Assembly: GCA_003427395.1 (NCBI GenBank)
Contig: BFEA01001160.1
Coordinates: 48,964 to 82,762 of the forward strand
Origin: Chara braunii
Lineage: Eukaryota; Streptophyta; Charophyceae; Charales; Characeae
Length of the DNA stretch: 33,799 nucleotides
Direction: 5' to 3'
In this document: positions 21,352 through 31,445 of the stretch, one piece after another
Position numbering within the stretch: position 1 is the first letter of the stretch
Layout: each line of letters begins with the position of its first letter
Translations under genes and position numbers: made by a program
The notes under the pieces: generated by a model
What the model was told of the DNA's origin: nothing
Seen by the model: the letters and a program-made list of their open reading frames with translations, nothing else
Databases searched by the model: none

Positions 21352-22550
21352 GGCGAAGGTGAGGGGGAGGTAGACGCAGAGTATAGAGAGGAAGCGAGTT
21401 CTTCGGTCCCGTCGGATGAAGAAAAAAAAGACTGATTAAGGTTCTCAGAAGGAGGAAGAGGACGGAGGTAGGAAGTGTGGCGGACAATGGGGAGGGAGCT
21501 ATGGCTGGCGCTGGCTTCAGGCGCGATGCGCACCGTGTTAGCACAGTTGGGACTGAGCTCTACGACGCGAAAACAGCCAGAAAACTTGGGAGCGAGTTTG
21601 CGGTCGCGTGCACATTTGCGTACCTGCACCAGATCCCTTAACTTATATTGGTGTTGTGGGTCCACATTCCCGTTCCGGGCCTCGTAGCTACGGACCTGCC
21701 TACCGTGGGCCAGTTCGGTCATTTTCTGTCTTTTTCGGGCCAGCTTAGGAACGACCCTTTCCATTAACTCCGCATATCTCTTGGCTTTGGCCTTAAGGGC
21801 CACACGCGTGTCCCGACCCCCTTTGTTGGCAATTTTTGTGGTACTCCGATTGTCGACACATGGGAGGCTATTAGTCCGAAGCTGGAAGGGGGTGAACCCT
21901 GTGGACTCACGAGGGGTGGCTCGGTGAATTCCGACGATTTGATAGACTATCTCGGGCCACGGTTGCGTGACACGGGCCGCTAAATTCTTATGGAGGGCAG
22001 TCTTAATCATGCGATTTGCATTCTCTGCCAGCCCATTCGATTGAGAAACATGGGGAGCAGTATGTCGGAGCATAACGTCGCGGCGCATTAGTAATTCCTC
22101 TACCTCACTGTTAAATTCCGATCCACTGTCGGTTAGAATCTCTTCTGTATCTAGGTGGGTATTGAGGAATCGGTCGATGTATTTGGTTTTCTTTGAGGCC
22201 TTTCGGGTTCTACACGGATAGACTTCGATGTATTTCGAGAAATGATCGATCAACACCAAAAGAATGGATTATTCACAGTTGTTGGGGCCAGGTGGCACGT
22301 CGATATCAGTTGTATCCATACTGACTCGTTGAAACGACCGTTCTACCTCTGTCGGGACTATCGTATTTGGCCCACGAAGGGGCGTACGGTCAGCAGCACA
22401 GGCTAGACAGTTAGCGACCACGTGCTTCACATCGTCACGGATATTAGACTAGAACCATCGATTTTGATCGATAGTTGCCTCGGTGACGCATATCGCAAAA
22501 TGAGCAGCCTGTTCTTCGTGTGTGGATGTAGTCCAGTCATATCTCTCAGA
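21348..22550 (-). pseudogene. Ty3/gypsy integrase (decayed)
   Basis: Integrase catalyses insertion of the element's cDNA. The zinc-binding HHCC region (H...AAHFAI through CLACA) lies at about 22370-22530 and is interrupted by a TAG where a Trp would be expected, near 22451. The catalytic core shows VSMDTTD, LTDSGSEF and SNGLAENANR: an Asp, Asp, Glu triad with 34 residues between the last two. A further in-frame stop lies near 22270. The C-terminal part has a GPY/F-like FSGCFRVVEL...NTVRI segment, then a Ser/Pro-rich tail. There is no chromodomain. Confidence 0.85.
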
Positions 22551-23108
22551 AGGGTGGGGAACCGTCAACCATAGCCCCGATTCGTCAGTCTTGCGCTTTT
22601 CCAAATGTCCGTTGATCCATCGATAGTCTCGGGATCTTTCGGTAGCCTGACGTCTGTCATGCTTAAAGAGATGGTCCAAGGGTAGGCCTGCTAATTTCGT
22701 TAATAAGATTTTATTTGTCCATACCTCTGCTCGCCGGTATTTCTCGTCGTATTCAGGGTCGTCCGTTCGGGCAGCCTCGAATCGAACCTCGATAGGAAGT
22801 GTGTCTGCCCTACACAAGGGGCATTTCCATTCCTTACTACTTGTTCGGTATCGAACGCACGCACCGTGCGCACGGTTGACACACGTGGCACAGTTCACCC
22901 AATCGGCAAATCCAGATTCAAAGGGGTAGCACTTTACTCCGTAAACTTGGAAAATACATGTGCAAAAATAACAAAATTTGTCCGGGAGAATGGCGAGAAA
23001 ATCTGAATGGGCGAGGGGATTAATAGAGGTGGGAGAGACTGAGTCAGGGTTAGTTTCCATCGTTCTGAGAAACGAGAATCGGAAGGGGAAGGAGAGGGTC
23101 AGGTTCAC
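22551..23108 (-). pseudogene. PHD-like zinc finger segment of pol
   Basis: Between RNase H and integrase the minus-strand frame encodes a C4HC3 finger: CYFC, then CATC, then HGAC, then CPLC, with a Trp two residues before the last Cys pair (WKCPLC). DNA positions are about 22812-22973. The spacing is C-x2-C-x23-C-x2-C-x4-H-x2-C-x11-C-x2-C, close to a PHD finger (one linker slightly long, one slightly short). The segment then continues in frame into the integrase HHCC region, so it belongs to the polyprotein and is not a separate host gene. PHD fingers commonly read histone H3 tails; a role in target-site choice is inference. Confidence 0.7.
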
Positions 23109-23109
23109 A

Positions 23110-23704
23110 TGTCCACTAAACCCTTCGGTAGAATCTTCACTTGTCCGTATCGAGGCTCGATCACTGGTTCCGGGTCGCGCCAGGGGGTCACGTCCTCACT
23201 CCTTGGCACTTTGTCGGGACGGTGAAGTCGTGTCAGTCCGTCCGCGTTGTCGTGTTTCTCGTGTTTCCGATGTTGGATGTCAAAGTCAGTGCTCTGCAGT
23301 ATGGTGGACCATCACCCGATCATTCCCGAGTAATCCTTGGATTTCTTCAGCGCTAGCAGCGGTTCGTGGTCGGTTACCAGCGTAAATCTTCGGCCATACA
23401 AGTACGCTCGAAAATGGTTGATCCCCCACAAGGATGCATAGCACTCCCCCGTCGGGGCCGCATAGTTGCGCTTACAGGACGGCACCGTCTTGGACGCGTA
23501 TTCCACCACGTGTTCGAGGTCATCGGGTCCCACCTGGGCCAAGATCGCTGAAACCGCATCCGGTTGCCAATCAGTGATGAGAACAAAGGGTTTTTCCGGG
23601 TTCGGCCTTATGAGGACCGGGGCCGAAACCAGGGCCGCCTTGAGTTCTCCAAAAGCCCCATCGCATTGTGGGGTCCAGATCAACGACTGATCCTTCTTTA
23701 GCAC
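23110..23704 (-). pseudogene. RNase H domain of pol (decayed)
   Basis: RNase H removes the RNA strand during reverse transcription. The frame shows LITDWQPDAVSA (first Asp), TGECYAS (Glu) and VTDHEPLLAL (later Asp), then STILQSTDFDIQHR and NADGLTRL, as in Ty3/gypsy RNase H. A stop splits the domain near 23312, and a frame change precedes the PHD-like segment. Confidence 0.85.
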
Positions 23705-24890
23705 ATTTGTGAGTGGTCACACGATCGCTGCAAACCCCTTGATGAACCTTCGATAGTACGATGCCAAACCCAAAAAGGCCCGAACTTGCATTATAGACGT
23801 CGGCACCGGCGCGTTTTTCACAGGTGTCAATTTTTGGGGCTTTAGTTGCAACCCTTCGTTCGTGACGACGTGGCCGAGGAAGGAGATCTCCGTGAGGAAA
23901 AACTGGCACTACTTAACCGCCACTTTGAATCTTGCGTCCCTCATAAGAAGTAGAAAAGACAAGACTATCATCCATGTATACAATCACACAGTAGTTGATT
24001 ATGCTCTGTGCCAGCTGCGTTTTTCGCACGAAGTTTTGGAAAGCCATATTCATCGCGCGCTAAAACGTGGTTGGGGCGCTGCAAATCCCCATCGGGCATT
24101 TGACCCATTGTCAAGTTCCTTCGAAAAGAATGACGCCGTTGAACCAGAAGATGGTGGAATCCATGTCGGATACCAAATTTACTAAAGAGTCGAGCACCGC
24201 CAATAGCATCCAACAACTCATCAATCCAGGGAAGAGGATACACATCCTTAATCAAGTTAATCGTGCTATCGTTCAGTTTTCAGTAATCGATGCAGATGCG
24301 AATTCCTCCTACTTTTTTCGGCATAATCACTATGGAAAATGACCATGGTCCAATAGCGGGTTCGATCCAACCATTAGCTTCGAACTCCTTAATCCTCTTA
24401 AATGCGGCTGCCCTTTGCGCCGGTGAATACTGATAAGGAGCGCAGCTAATTGGCGGATGATCCCCCGAAAGGATCGCATGCTCGATTACATTAGATAACC
24501 CAATATCGTTGTCATCCATACTCAATACTTCATCATAGCCATGCAGTACGTTAATTAGGGATTCTCGGATATCTCTGGGGACATTACCGGGGATGGCGAC
24601 CACTGCATTGTTCGTGATGTTCAAGGACGTTTCAATTTAATCCATCCTTCGGGATCGCCTGTCGTGCACACTGGAAAACATTGAACTACTAGTTCAGACT
24701 GAGAAGACGGTAGCAATCATTTGGGATTCAGCCGGACTGATCATCTCCGTCTCTTTAACTTCAGCATCGGTTTCGGAATCATCGACATTTTTGGCTATCT
24801 CTACTGCTGTTAGTTCCATCATTTCCTGCATAAGATCCGGAACGTCTCTTATCGGAGCCTCTGCTTCTTCGTTGATCAAAGCGATCATGG
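23705..24890 (-). pseudogene. Ty3/gypsy reverse transcriptase (decayed)
   Basis: The RT copies element RNA into DNA. Recognisable blocks in order are HAILSGDHPPISCAPYQYS, IEPAIGPWSFSIVIMPKK, GGIRICIDY, KDVYPLPWIDELLD, the catalytic YMDD (VIVYMDDSLVF, near 23975), EISFLGHVVTNEGLQLKPQK and FLGLASYYRRFIKGFA. These are the standard motifs of Ty3/gypsy RT. Stops and at least two frameshifts break the frame (near 24255-24280 and 23990-24180), so the copy is not functional. The part above 24624 is a pol linker without clear domains. Confidence 0.9.
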
Positions 24891-24894
24891 CTCC

Positions 24895-25990
24895 TTAGGT
24901 GAGTAGTGATCGAGGTGGGGAGACAGATATATCCAGGTAGTGATTCATTTGTTGATACCTAGCCCGGAGTGAAAGCGTGCTCTCGTATAACGTGAGAGGG
25001 GGTTCCCAACTCTCAGCCGTATCGAAAATTTGCAAGATCGGCTCTCCCAAGAATATCGTACAAGGAGTCTGTCTTTCTGTGGTCGAAAAATGGTTGGGCT
25101 CGCTGTTTTCCGAGCCTAGGTTGAATGTTCGAGTAGTTGCGGGGATCATCCGAAATTCTTCTTTTGCCTCGCAATCGAACATTTGAACTAATCGTTTCCA
25201 TTCTTTCTCGTTAGGCATAGCGTTCAGTTCTTCCTCGTAGTCGTGTTCATGGAACTCGCCTTCCCACGCAGGGGGATGTTCTTCATCCGGGTTTGGGAGA
25301 GATTTCTCCATGTTCTGAATCATTCCGATCCGGTCGATACTAGGATATATTTTTGGTGATCGAGTAGAAATTCAGAGAGGAAGCGTTTGAGATTTTCCTC
25401 CCGTGTGGGTGAGAACGAGTTGTTTGGAGTCAAAATGGATTCGTGCGCCTACGACCATCACCCAGGGCAGTGCTAACAACATTGAATAAGAATGCACGTC
25501 AATGACCAACGCATTAACCAACACATGCACTCGGCCCACCTTGATCGCAATGTTCTCGATGATCCCTACGATGTTCGTGGCCTCTTCATCGATCGAGACA
25601 TAGTTATCCTTACCTGGTAGAGGGAGGATGGAATTCAGCCGTTCGGTCTTTCAGACGGTGTTCAGAGAGATAGCTATGGTTGAAGACCCAATGTCAATCA
25701 GCGCATCAAACAGTTTACCCCAGACTTCACAATCACATTCCGCACTTTTCCATAGGACCGATCGTACACGCACAAAGTGATTTTTCTCTGCGTAAGAGAT
25801 GCCGACGATTCTTGCCGTTTCCGATGTGTTAGGCTTGATTGCCGGAGAAGGGTTTGTCTCGCTCTCGTCTTCTTGCTTTTTCTTTAGTATACGCTGAACG
25901 CGCTGATAGGTGAAGCGCTTCTGATTCTTCTGGCATTGTTGCAGATGTTTATCGTTTGCAGCTTCGGATATAGTCAACAGGTGTCCTACA
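24895..25990 (-). pseudogene. Retroviral-type aspartic protease region (decayed)
   Basis: The segment LFDALIDIGSSTIAIS matches the retropepsin active-site region with the catalytic Asp kept, but the usual Thr is Ile (DIGS instead of DTGS). A stop follows within ~10 residues. Reading through gives YSMLLALPWVMVVGARIHFD, typical of the second half of a clan AA protease. Downstream to 24895 is an acidic linker (for example WEGEFHEHDYEEELNAMP). Confidence 0.7.
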
Positions 25991-26471
25991 GGGATCGACA
26001 CTCGAATGTCCAACTGTTTGTCTTGGGAGGGACCTTTTTCTGCAATTTCGCCTTCAACACGGGATTGCGGAGATGATCGATAAACAAATCCCGAACCGCA
26101 TTTTCTTCCCGTCCTGATTTGTCCAAGGCAGTCTGAAAACGATCCACGAAATCGGGCAGCAATTCCCCTGGTTCCTGCGGACAAGTTTTTAGGACGAAGC
26201 AGGCGGCGTCTTCACTAACCGTGTCAAATCTCGCTAGGAACACTCTCTTGAAAGTATCCCAATCTACCCATCGGTGCCTTCTAGACCAATCATGTGCAGT
26301 ATTGCGGAGCAACAGGGTAATGACGCGGGGAAGATCCTCAACGCCATATCCCTGCGCTTGCAGAACTTCAAGCCATGCCTCTGGATGAGTATAGTTAGGA
26401 TAGAAGGGAAAGGTGGCGGGGATGCTTACCATCACCCGGGGAGGTGCTCCATTAGCATCAGCCATGGGCAT
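25986..26471 (-). pseudogene. Ty3/gypsy gag capsid region
   Basis: Starts with ATG at 26471 (MPMADANGAPP), about 120 nt after the primer binding site. Residues ~55-140 resemble the retrotransposon gag domain (WVDWDTFKRVFLARF, GELLPDFVDRFQTAL). The frame ends at 25986 after a frameshift near 26035; the true continuation (VPVGHLLTI-type segment into protease) is in the neighbouring frame. No CCHC knuckle was seen. Confidence 0.8.
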
Positions 26472-26589
26472 CTCTGCTCGGGCCTCGGCAGGTCTTTGCC
26501 GAGTGGCGGGAGGACTGAGGCAATTGGGTTGTTTAGCGGATTTCCCTCTCGCCAGCTCGTCTCACTATTGTTAGAACCAACACGTGTCA

Positions 26590-26601
26590 GCTCCGATACC
26601 A
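26590..26601 (-). promoter_or_regulatory. Primer binding site, initiator tRNA-Met type
   Basis: Read on the minus strand this is TGGTATCGGAGC, 11 of 12 identical to the TGGTATCAGAGC site used by many plant LTR elements. It lies right at the end of palindrome 2 and upstream of gag, placing the palindrome's left arm in the 5' LTR position. Confidence 0.8.
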
Positions 26602-29600
26602 ACCTCACGCCCTGCGTTGCTTTCCGTTCGGAGTGCTAAGGGTGCGGAAAGGAGGCCCCAAAAAACAGCAAGATGGGGTGTGCCGAGGATTTTTGGAAAA
26701 ATTGAGTGTGAGGACACAGATAGAACTGAAATCCCTCGTGTTGGTCTGATGAAGTGAGCGATTTGGCGGGTTTCACTGCACGCGGGACTCGCGACGCGGG
26801 GGAGTTTTGAATTCAATCTAAAAAGTATTGTCGGACTTCCCACCAGGCCACGAGCGGTCGTTTGGAGAGGAAGGGAGTGGGCACGTGTTAAGTATCCCGT
26901 TTTCGCACTATCTCCCGACACCGCATGCTACACAATTCTGAATCCGACGTGGATTGTCTCAATCGCGTGGCCCTTTCCTTGGGCTCATTCTCGTTCCTCG
27001 TTCGGTAGTGGAACCCCTTCGATTGGTAGTGATCGAAACGTTGGGAATCACTACACAAGGTGTTAGGCCAATGGGTTGCCACCGCCGTCCACGGGATGAC
27101 GATCAACTCGTTGAAGGGTAGTAGCAGCGAGTACGGCGGAAAGCGCGTATCCACAATGACAAACCCAGCGCCTACGAACTCAGAACACCGATTTCCAGAA
27201 GGGAAATAGTACTGCCCATTGATCTTTGCGACGACTTCTCGTATGTCCCACTCACAGACATGCGTCCTGTCCTCGTTATACGGGAAGGGACGAAGAGGGG
27301 ATACAGGAGGCTGTCGCCTAGTCGGGTTGAGCCCGTTAGTCCACATGGCAAACAGTCATAAAAAATTTAACCATTCATCACGTGCGTGCAATTCTAGCAA
27401 TCCAACCGGAAAGGCCAAACAGGAGAAACATAGGGTGCGGAGAAGGAGAAAAGAAAACTCATGTGTGGCGAGACGCGGTCACTATTTTTGCGCTTCGGCC
27501 GCGAGTCGCATAGGTATTCGCAGCATTCCTTCGACAATCATGAATCAAACATTCCTGTATTTCCAAATCCCAACAACATTGCCCCTGCCATCGCCTCGCC
27601 CTAATCAAGATGAGTTTCGTGCCCGTTCATTCTCATCTCCCATGCATACATTCACTGCGGAAGGTGCGAAAATGACAATCATGCGATTTCCTAACAAGGT
27701 GGCGTTTAAGGGAAGAATCTTTAGTGGTCAATACACGCGCATCCACCATTCAAAAGAAAAAATCCACTCAGTGGGGGACTACCCAGGAAACTAATGGAAG
27801 AGTTCCGGAGGAAGTCATTCCAACACAGTCATCACACCCATTCCATCACATGTCAACTTTCGACTTTTTACATCGAACCATCCATACAAGGAAGAAGAAG
27901 ACGGAGAATCGCGACAGAAACAAACGGGAATATCAAGATAAGAGGGAAGAGTTACGCTGAGGTGGACAGAGAAGAAGAAGGTTTGACTTTACCTCCGCAA
28001 GGTCACACCAAAGAAGAGATTCGTAGTCAAGAGGGCGCATTCGCCATTAATTTCCAACATGGTCCTGGGCCAGTCATTAGATCGCCACGACGGACCGTGG
28101 GATCCAGACAAGCCACGTCGAGACTACGTTGGCGGGGTGACGATCGCAGTGGTGGAGGATGACGCGCGACAGCCAGGATCGTCGGCGTTGGAAATGTGGA
28201 CAGGTGATCTGAGTTGAGTGGATGACTGGCCCGGGACCATGTTGGAAATTAATGGCGAATGCGCCCTCTTGACTACGAATCTCTTCTTTGGTGTGACCTT
28301 GCGGAGGTAAAGTCGAACCTTCTTCTTCTCCGTCCACCTCAACGTAACTCTTCCCTCTTATCTTGATATTCTCGTCTGTTTCTGTCGCGGTTCTCTGTCT
28401 TCTTCTTCCTTGTATGGATGGTTCGATGTAATTAGTCGAAAGTTGGCATGCGATGGAATGGGTGTGATGACTGTGTTGGAATGACTTCCTTCGGAACTCT
28501 TCTATTGGTTTCCTGGGTAGTCCCCCACCGAGTGGATTTTTTTTTTTTGAACGGTAGATGCGCGTGTATCGACCACTAAAGATTCTTCCCTTAAACGCCA
28601 CCTTGTTAGGAAATCGCATGATTGTCATTTTCGCACCTTCCGCAGTGAATGTATGCATGGGAGATGAGAATGAACGGGCACGAAACTCATCTTGATTGGG
28701 GCGAGGCGATGGCAGGGGCAATGTTGTTGGGATTTGGAAATACAGGAATGTTTGATTGATGATTGTCGAAGGAATGCTGCGAATACCTATGCGACTTGCG
28801 CCCGAAGCGCAAAAATTGCGACCCCGTCTCGCCACACATGAGTTTCCTTTTCTCCTTCTCCACACCCTCTGTTTCTCCTGTTTGGCCTTTCCGACTGGAT
28901 TAGTAGAATTGCACGCACGTGATGAATGGTTAAATTATTTCTGACTGTTTGCCATGTGGACTAACGGGCTCAACCCGACTAGGCGACAACCTCCCGTATC
29001 CCCTCTTCGTCCCTTTCCATATAATGAGGACAGGACGCGTATCTGTGAGTGAGACATACGATAAACCATCGCAAAGATCGGTGGGCAGTACTATTTCCCT
29101 CGTGAAAATCGGTGTTTTGGGTTGGTAGGCGCTGGGTTTGTCATTGTGGATACGCACTTTCCGCCGTACTCGCTGCTACTACCCTTCAACGAGTTGATCG
29201 TCATCCTGTGCACGGCAGTGGCACCCCATTGGATTTACACCTTGTGTAGTGATTGCCAACGTTTCGATCACTACCAATCGAAGGGGTTCCACTACCGAAC
29301 GCGGAATGAGGACAAGCACAAGGAAAGGGCCGTGCGATTGAGACCATCCACGTCGGATTCAAAATTGTGTTGCGTGCGGCGTCGGGAGATAGTGCGAAAA
29401 CGGGATACTAAACACGTGCCCGCTCCCTTCCACTCCAAACGACGAGCCGTGGCCCGGTAGGAAGTCCGACAATACTCTTTAGATTTAATTCAAAACTCCC
29501 CCGCGCGACGAGTCCTGCGCGCGGCGAAACCTGCCAGATCGCTCACTTCATCAGACCAACACGGGGGATTTCAGTTCTGTCTGTGTCCCCACACTCAATT

Positions 29601-29700
29601 TTTCCAAAAATCCTTGGCACACCCCATCTTGCTGTTTTTCGGGGCCTCCTTTCTGCACCCTTAGCACTCCGAACGGAAAGCAGCGCGGGGCGTGAGGTTG
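26600..29700. mobile_element. 3.1-kb palindrome in LTR position (palindrome 2)
   Basis: The left arm 26600-28077 and right arm 28222-29700 are inverted copies of nearly equal length. The outer ends are CAACCTCACG / CGTGAGGTTG and the inner ends TGACTGGCCC. The left arm abuts the primer binding site, so its outer end is an LTR 3' end and TGACTGG at the loop is an LTR start. The two LTRs would then meet head to head. Mirror-image frames occur in both arms (26888-27346 minus against 29122-29460 plus, and 27219-28162 plus against 28077-28865 minus). They retain similar peptide sequence, but single stops or frameshifts differ between the arms. No domain is recognised. Confidence 0.85.
28078..28202. 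repeat. Conserved 125-bp loop core, copy 2
   Basis: Starts TAGATCGCCACGACGGACCG and ends GGAAATGTGGACA. It is the ungapped match to 18059-18183. It abuts the left arm directly and is followed by 19 extra bases before the right arm. Confidence 0.85.
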
Positions 29701-29720
29701 TGTGTCACATCCATGCGCAA

Positions 29721-29800
29721 GGCTGCGGAGTTTTGAACCCGCAACCTCATACCACAATGCGCATTTCCAACCGGTGCTCTAACCACTGAGCTCCAGATCC
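29721..29800 (-). repeat. tRNA-like SINE head
   Basis: On the minus strand GGATCTG is followed by GAGCTCAGTGGTTAGAGC (box A and D-arm) and later TGCGGGTTCAAAACTCCGCA (box B and T-arm). The D and T arms can pair, but the acceptor stem has no 3' partner and the anticodon arm is poor. It is a tRNA-derived sequence and probably not a functional tRNA. Confidence 0.55.
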
Positions 29801-30060
29801 TAACCTCAAGGCAAGGAAACTGGATAGCTTTTTACAGAGTGACTGTCCTCCAAATGAGTCGAGGGGGTTGGTCCCCTGCGGGGCAATGCCCCAGAAGCAA
29901 AATTGGGTAATGCTCCCAGCCTTTTCCTTTCCCGGGTAGACTGTGAGGATCCCGGCCTCAAGATTCTTATTGGAAATATAAGCCTTGGGCACTGGGCCCA
30001 TGTTGATTAAAAAAAAAAAAGACAAAAAAAAGAGAGGAAATAGTTGGTTATACAACTTTA
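29801..30060. other. Unassigned spacer
   Basis: No gene. A run of A residues at about 30009-30020 is followed by GACAAAAAAAAGAG. Confidence 0.4.
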
Positions 30061-30152
30061 CTCGTCAAGTTCCATCATTTGGATTCGAACACGGTTCTGT
30101 ATTTTCAACAGTTCATGGGTGCACCCACTGAGCTAGGCTCTTGGGTACTAGA
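30061..30152 (-). repeat. tRNA-like SINE head (Phe-like arm)
   Basis: On the minus strand: GAGCCTAGCTCAGTGGGTGC (box A), AACTGTTGAAAATACAG (anticodon-arm-like) and GTGTTCGAATCC (box B, 30081-30090). The same head occurs truncated at 10293 and as a trace near 13050-13090. Confidence 0.6.
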
Positions 30153-30205
30153 TATTTTCAACAGTTCATGGGTGCACCCACTGAGCTAGGCTCTTGGGTA
30201 CTAGA
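30101..30205. repeat. 52-bp direct duplication of the SINE head
   Basis: ATTTTCAACAGTTCATGGGT through CTTGGGTACTAGA occurs at 30101-30152 and again at 30154-30205, essentially identical. This suggests a recent tandem duplication. Confidence 0.85.
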
Positions 30206-30422
30206 GGATGGGCCTCGCTGCACTACTCTCGACTCTCAAAATATTTCGAGAGTTCCACTAGCGTTGTCAGAGAGACGAGACTCTCGAAATACCCACCGTG
30301 GCTGCACTTACTGTAGAACCTGTTACACTAGGTGCACTCTCGAAACCCGCGGCGTCGTCAGACAAGACAGAAGACATGTACCGCCACACTACGGGACAGT
30401 GCCAGGCTGGTCTGCCCGCCGA

Positions 30423-30523
30423 GGGCAAGGTCCCACTTGCACGGATTAAGAGATTCTGGCCGTTGATCTTTGCGATCTACGGTCAATATCGCTTAATTCG
30501 TGTAAGTGGGACCTAGCCCCGGG
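30423..30523. mobile_element. Short MITE, AGGTCCCACTT family (copy 4)
   Basis: GGGCAAGGTCCCACTTGCAC is mirrored by GTGTAAGTGGGACCTAGCCC. The centre GGCCGTTGATCTTTGCGATC is nearly identical to copy 1 at 9970. It is inserted inside the larger foldback. Confidence 0.75.
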
Positions 30524-31094
30524 ACAGGAGGTCCACTCTCGAAAAAAAGAGCCCGTCCACGGGCAACTGCGGAGGACACTTGCGAATTCGTGTTTTGCTC
30601 TACGGGACAACGCCAGGCTGGTCTGCCCGCAGGGACAGGAGGTCCACTCTCAAAAAAACGAGCCAGTCGGCGGGCAACTCCCGAGGACACTTGCGAATTC
30701 GTGTTTTGCAGGCAGGCTACTCTTGACGTCTCGAGAGTCTCTTTATAGCGTGGCTTCTGACAGCTCTCTATCTGGTGCCTTCTGACAGCTCTCTATTGGG
30801 TTTCGAGAGTTTCCCGATTGACCCGATCGGGAGTAAGGGCCTCGCCACACCTATCCGGAAAACACCTATTTGGAGAGCAAATGCACCGCCACACCAACTC
30901 TCCAAAATCGGTGTCAGAAAAAAATTTGAGAGTGGCCAGAACTCGGTTTTCAGGAGTGCTCGCGAACTGTGGTCGTTGCCCCGCCAGCAAAGTTGCGACA
31001 CCTCCGATTGTGGCCTGAATTTCGAGAGTGTGCCGCGACGGACAACCATCTGCGGCCAGCGTTTTGTCGAGTTGGTTCGAGAGACTCTCGAACC

Positions 31095-31217
31095 GAGGCC
31101 TCTGTCCACTACTCACCACATGCACAAAAGACAAAAAATATGGCGGTGTATCTTTCCATGGTCTAGGAGAAAATTCATTCTCATTTTGCACATTCAGGCA
31201 GTAGTGGAGCAAGGCCC
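31095..31217. mobile_element. 123-bp hairpin element (GGGCCTCGC family), nested
   Basis: The ends are GAGGCCTCTGTCCACTACTC and GTAGTGGAGCAAGGCCC. The interior (GACAAAAAATATGGC, CTTTCCATGGTCTAGGAG, ATTCTCATTTTGCACAT) aligns with the copies at 10667 (same strand) and 7767 (opposite strand). Confidence 0.7.
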
Positions 31218-31445
31218 TTGCACCGCCACACTGCACTCTCAAAAAACGCAGGTCTTTTCCGACACAGCGGAGCGCGCCCCCTTCGAGAGCGCAGTGCGGG
31301 GATGAGGCCTCTCGAACTGGTTTTCGCGATTTCCAGAGTTCGAGAGCTCTCTGGAACATTTTCATGTTTCGGGATAGGTGTGGCGAAGTGCAGCCACCAC
31401 CCACTCTTGAAAATTCGAGAGTCTAGAGTAGCGCAGCGAGGCCCA

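Larger units (their letters stand above)
30210..31444. mobile_element. 1.2-kb nested foldback element (GGGCCTCGC family)
   Basis: The left end GGGCCTCGCTGCACTACTCT is mirrored by AGAGTAGCGCAGCGAGGCCC at the right. Inside are further inverted pairs (CGCCACACCTATCC near 30841 with its complement near 31374), the 123-bp hairpin at 31095 and the short MITE at 30423. The motif ACTCTC with GA(A) next to it, or its complement TTCGAGAGT, appears more than 15 times. This suggests repeated insertion into, or growth by duplication of, the same subterminal sequence. No gene is supported. Confidence 0.65.

Noticed and set aside
29721-29800. Functional tRNA gene
   Set aside because: D and T arms can form, but the acceptor stem has no partner and the anticodon stem does not pair.
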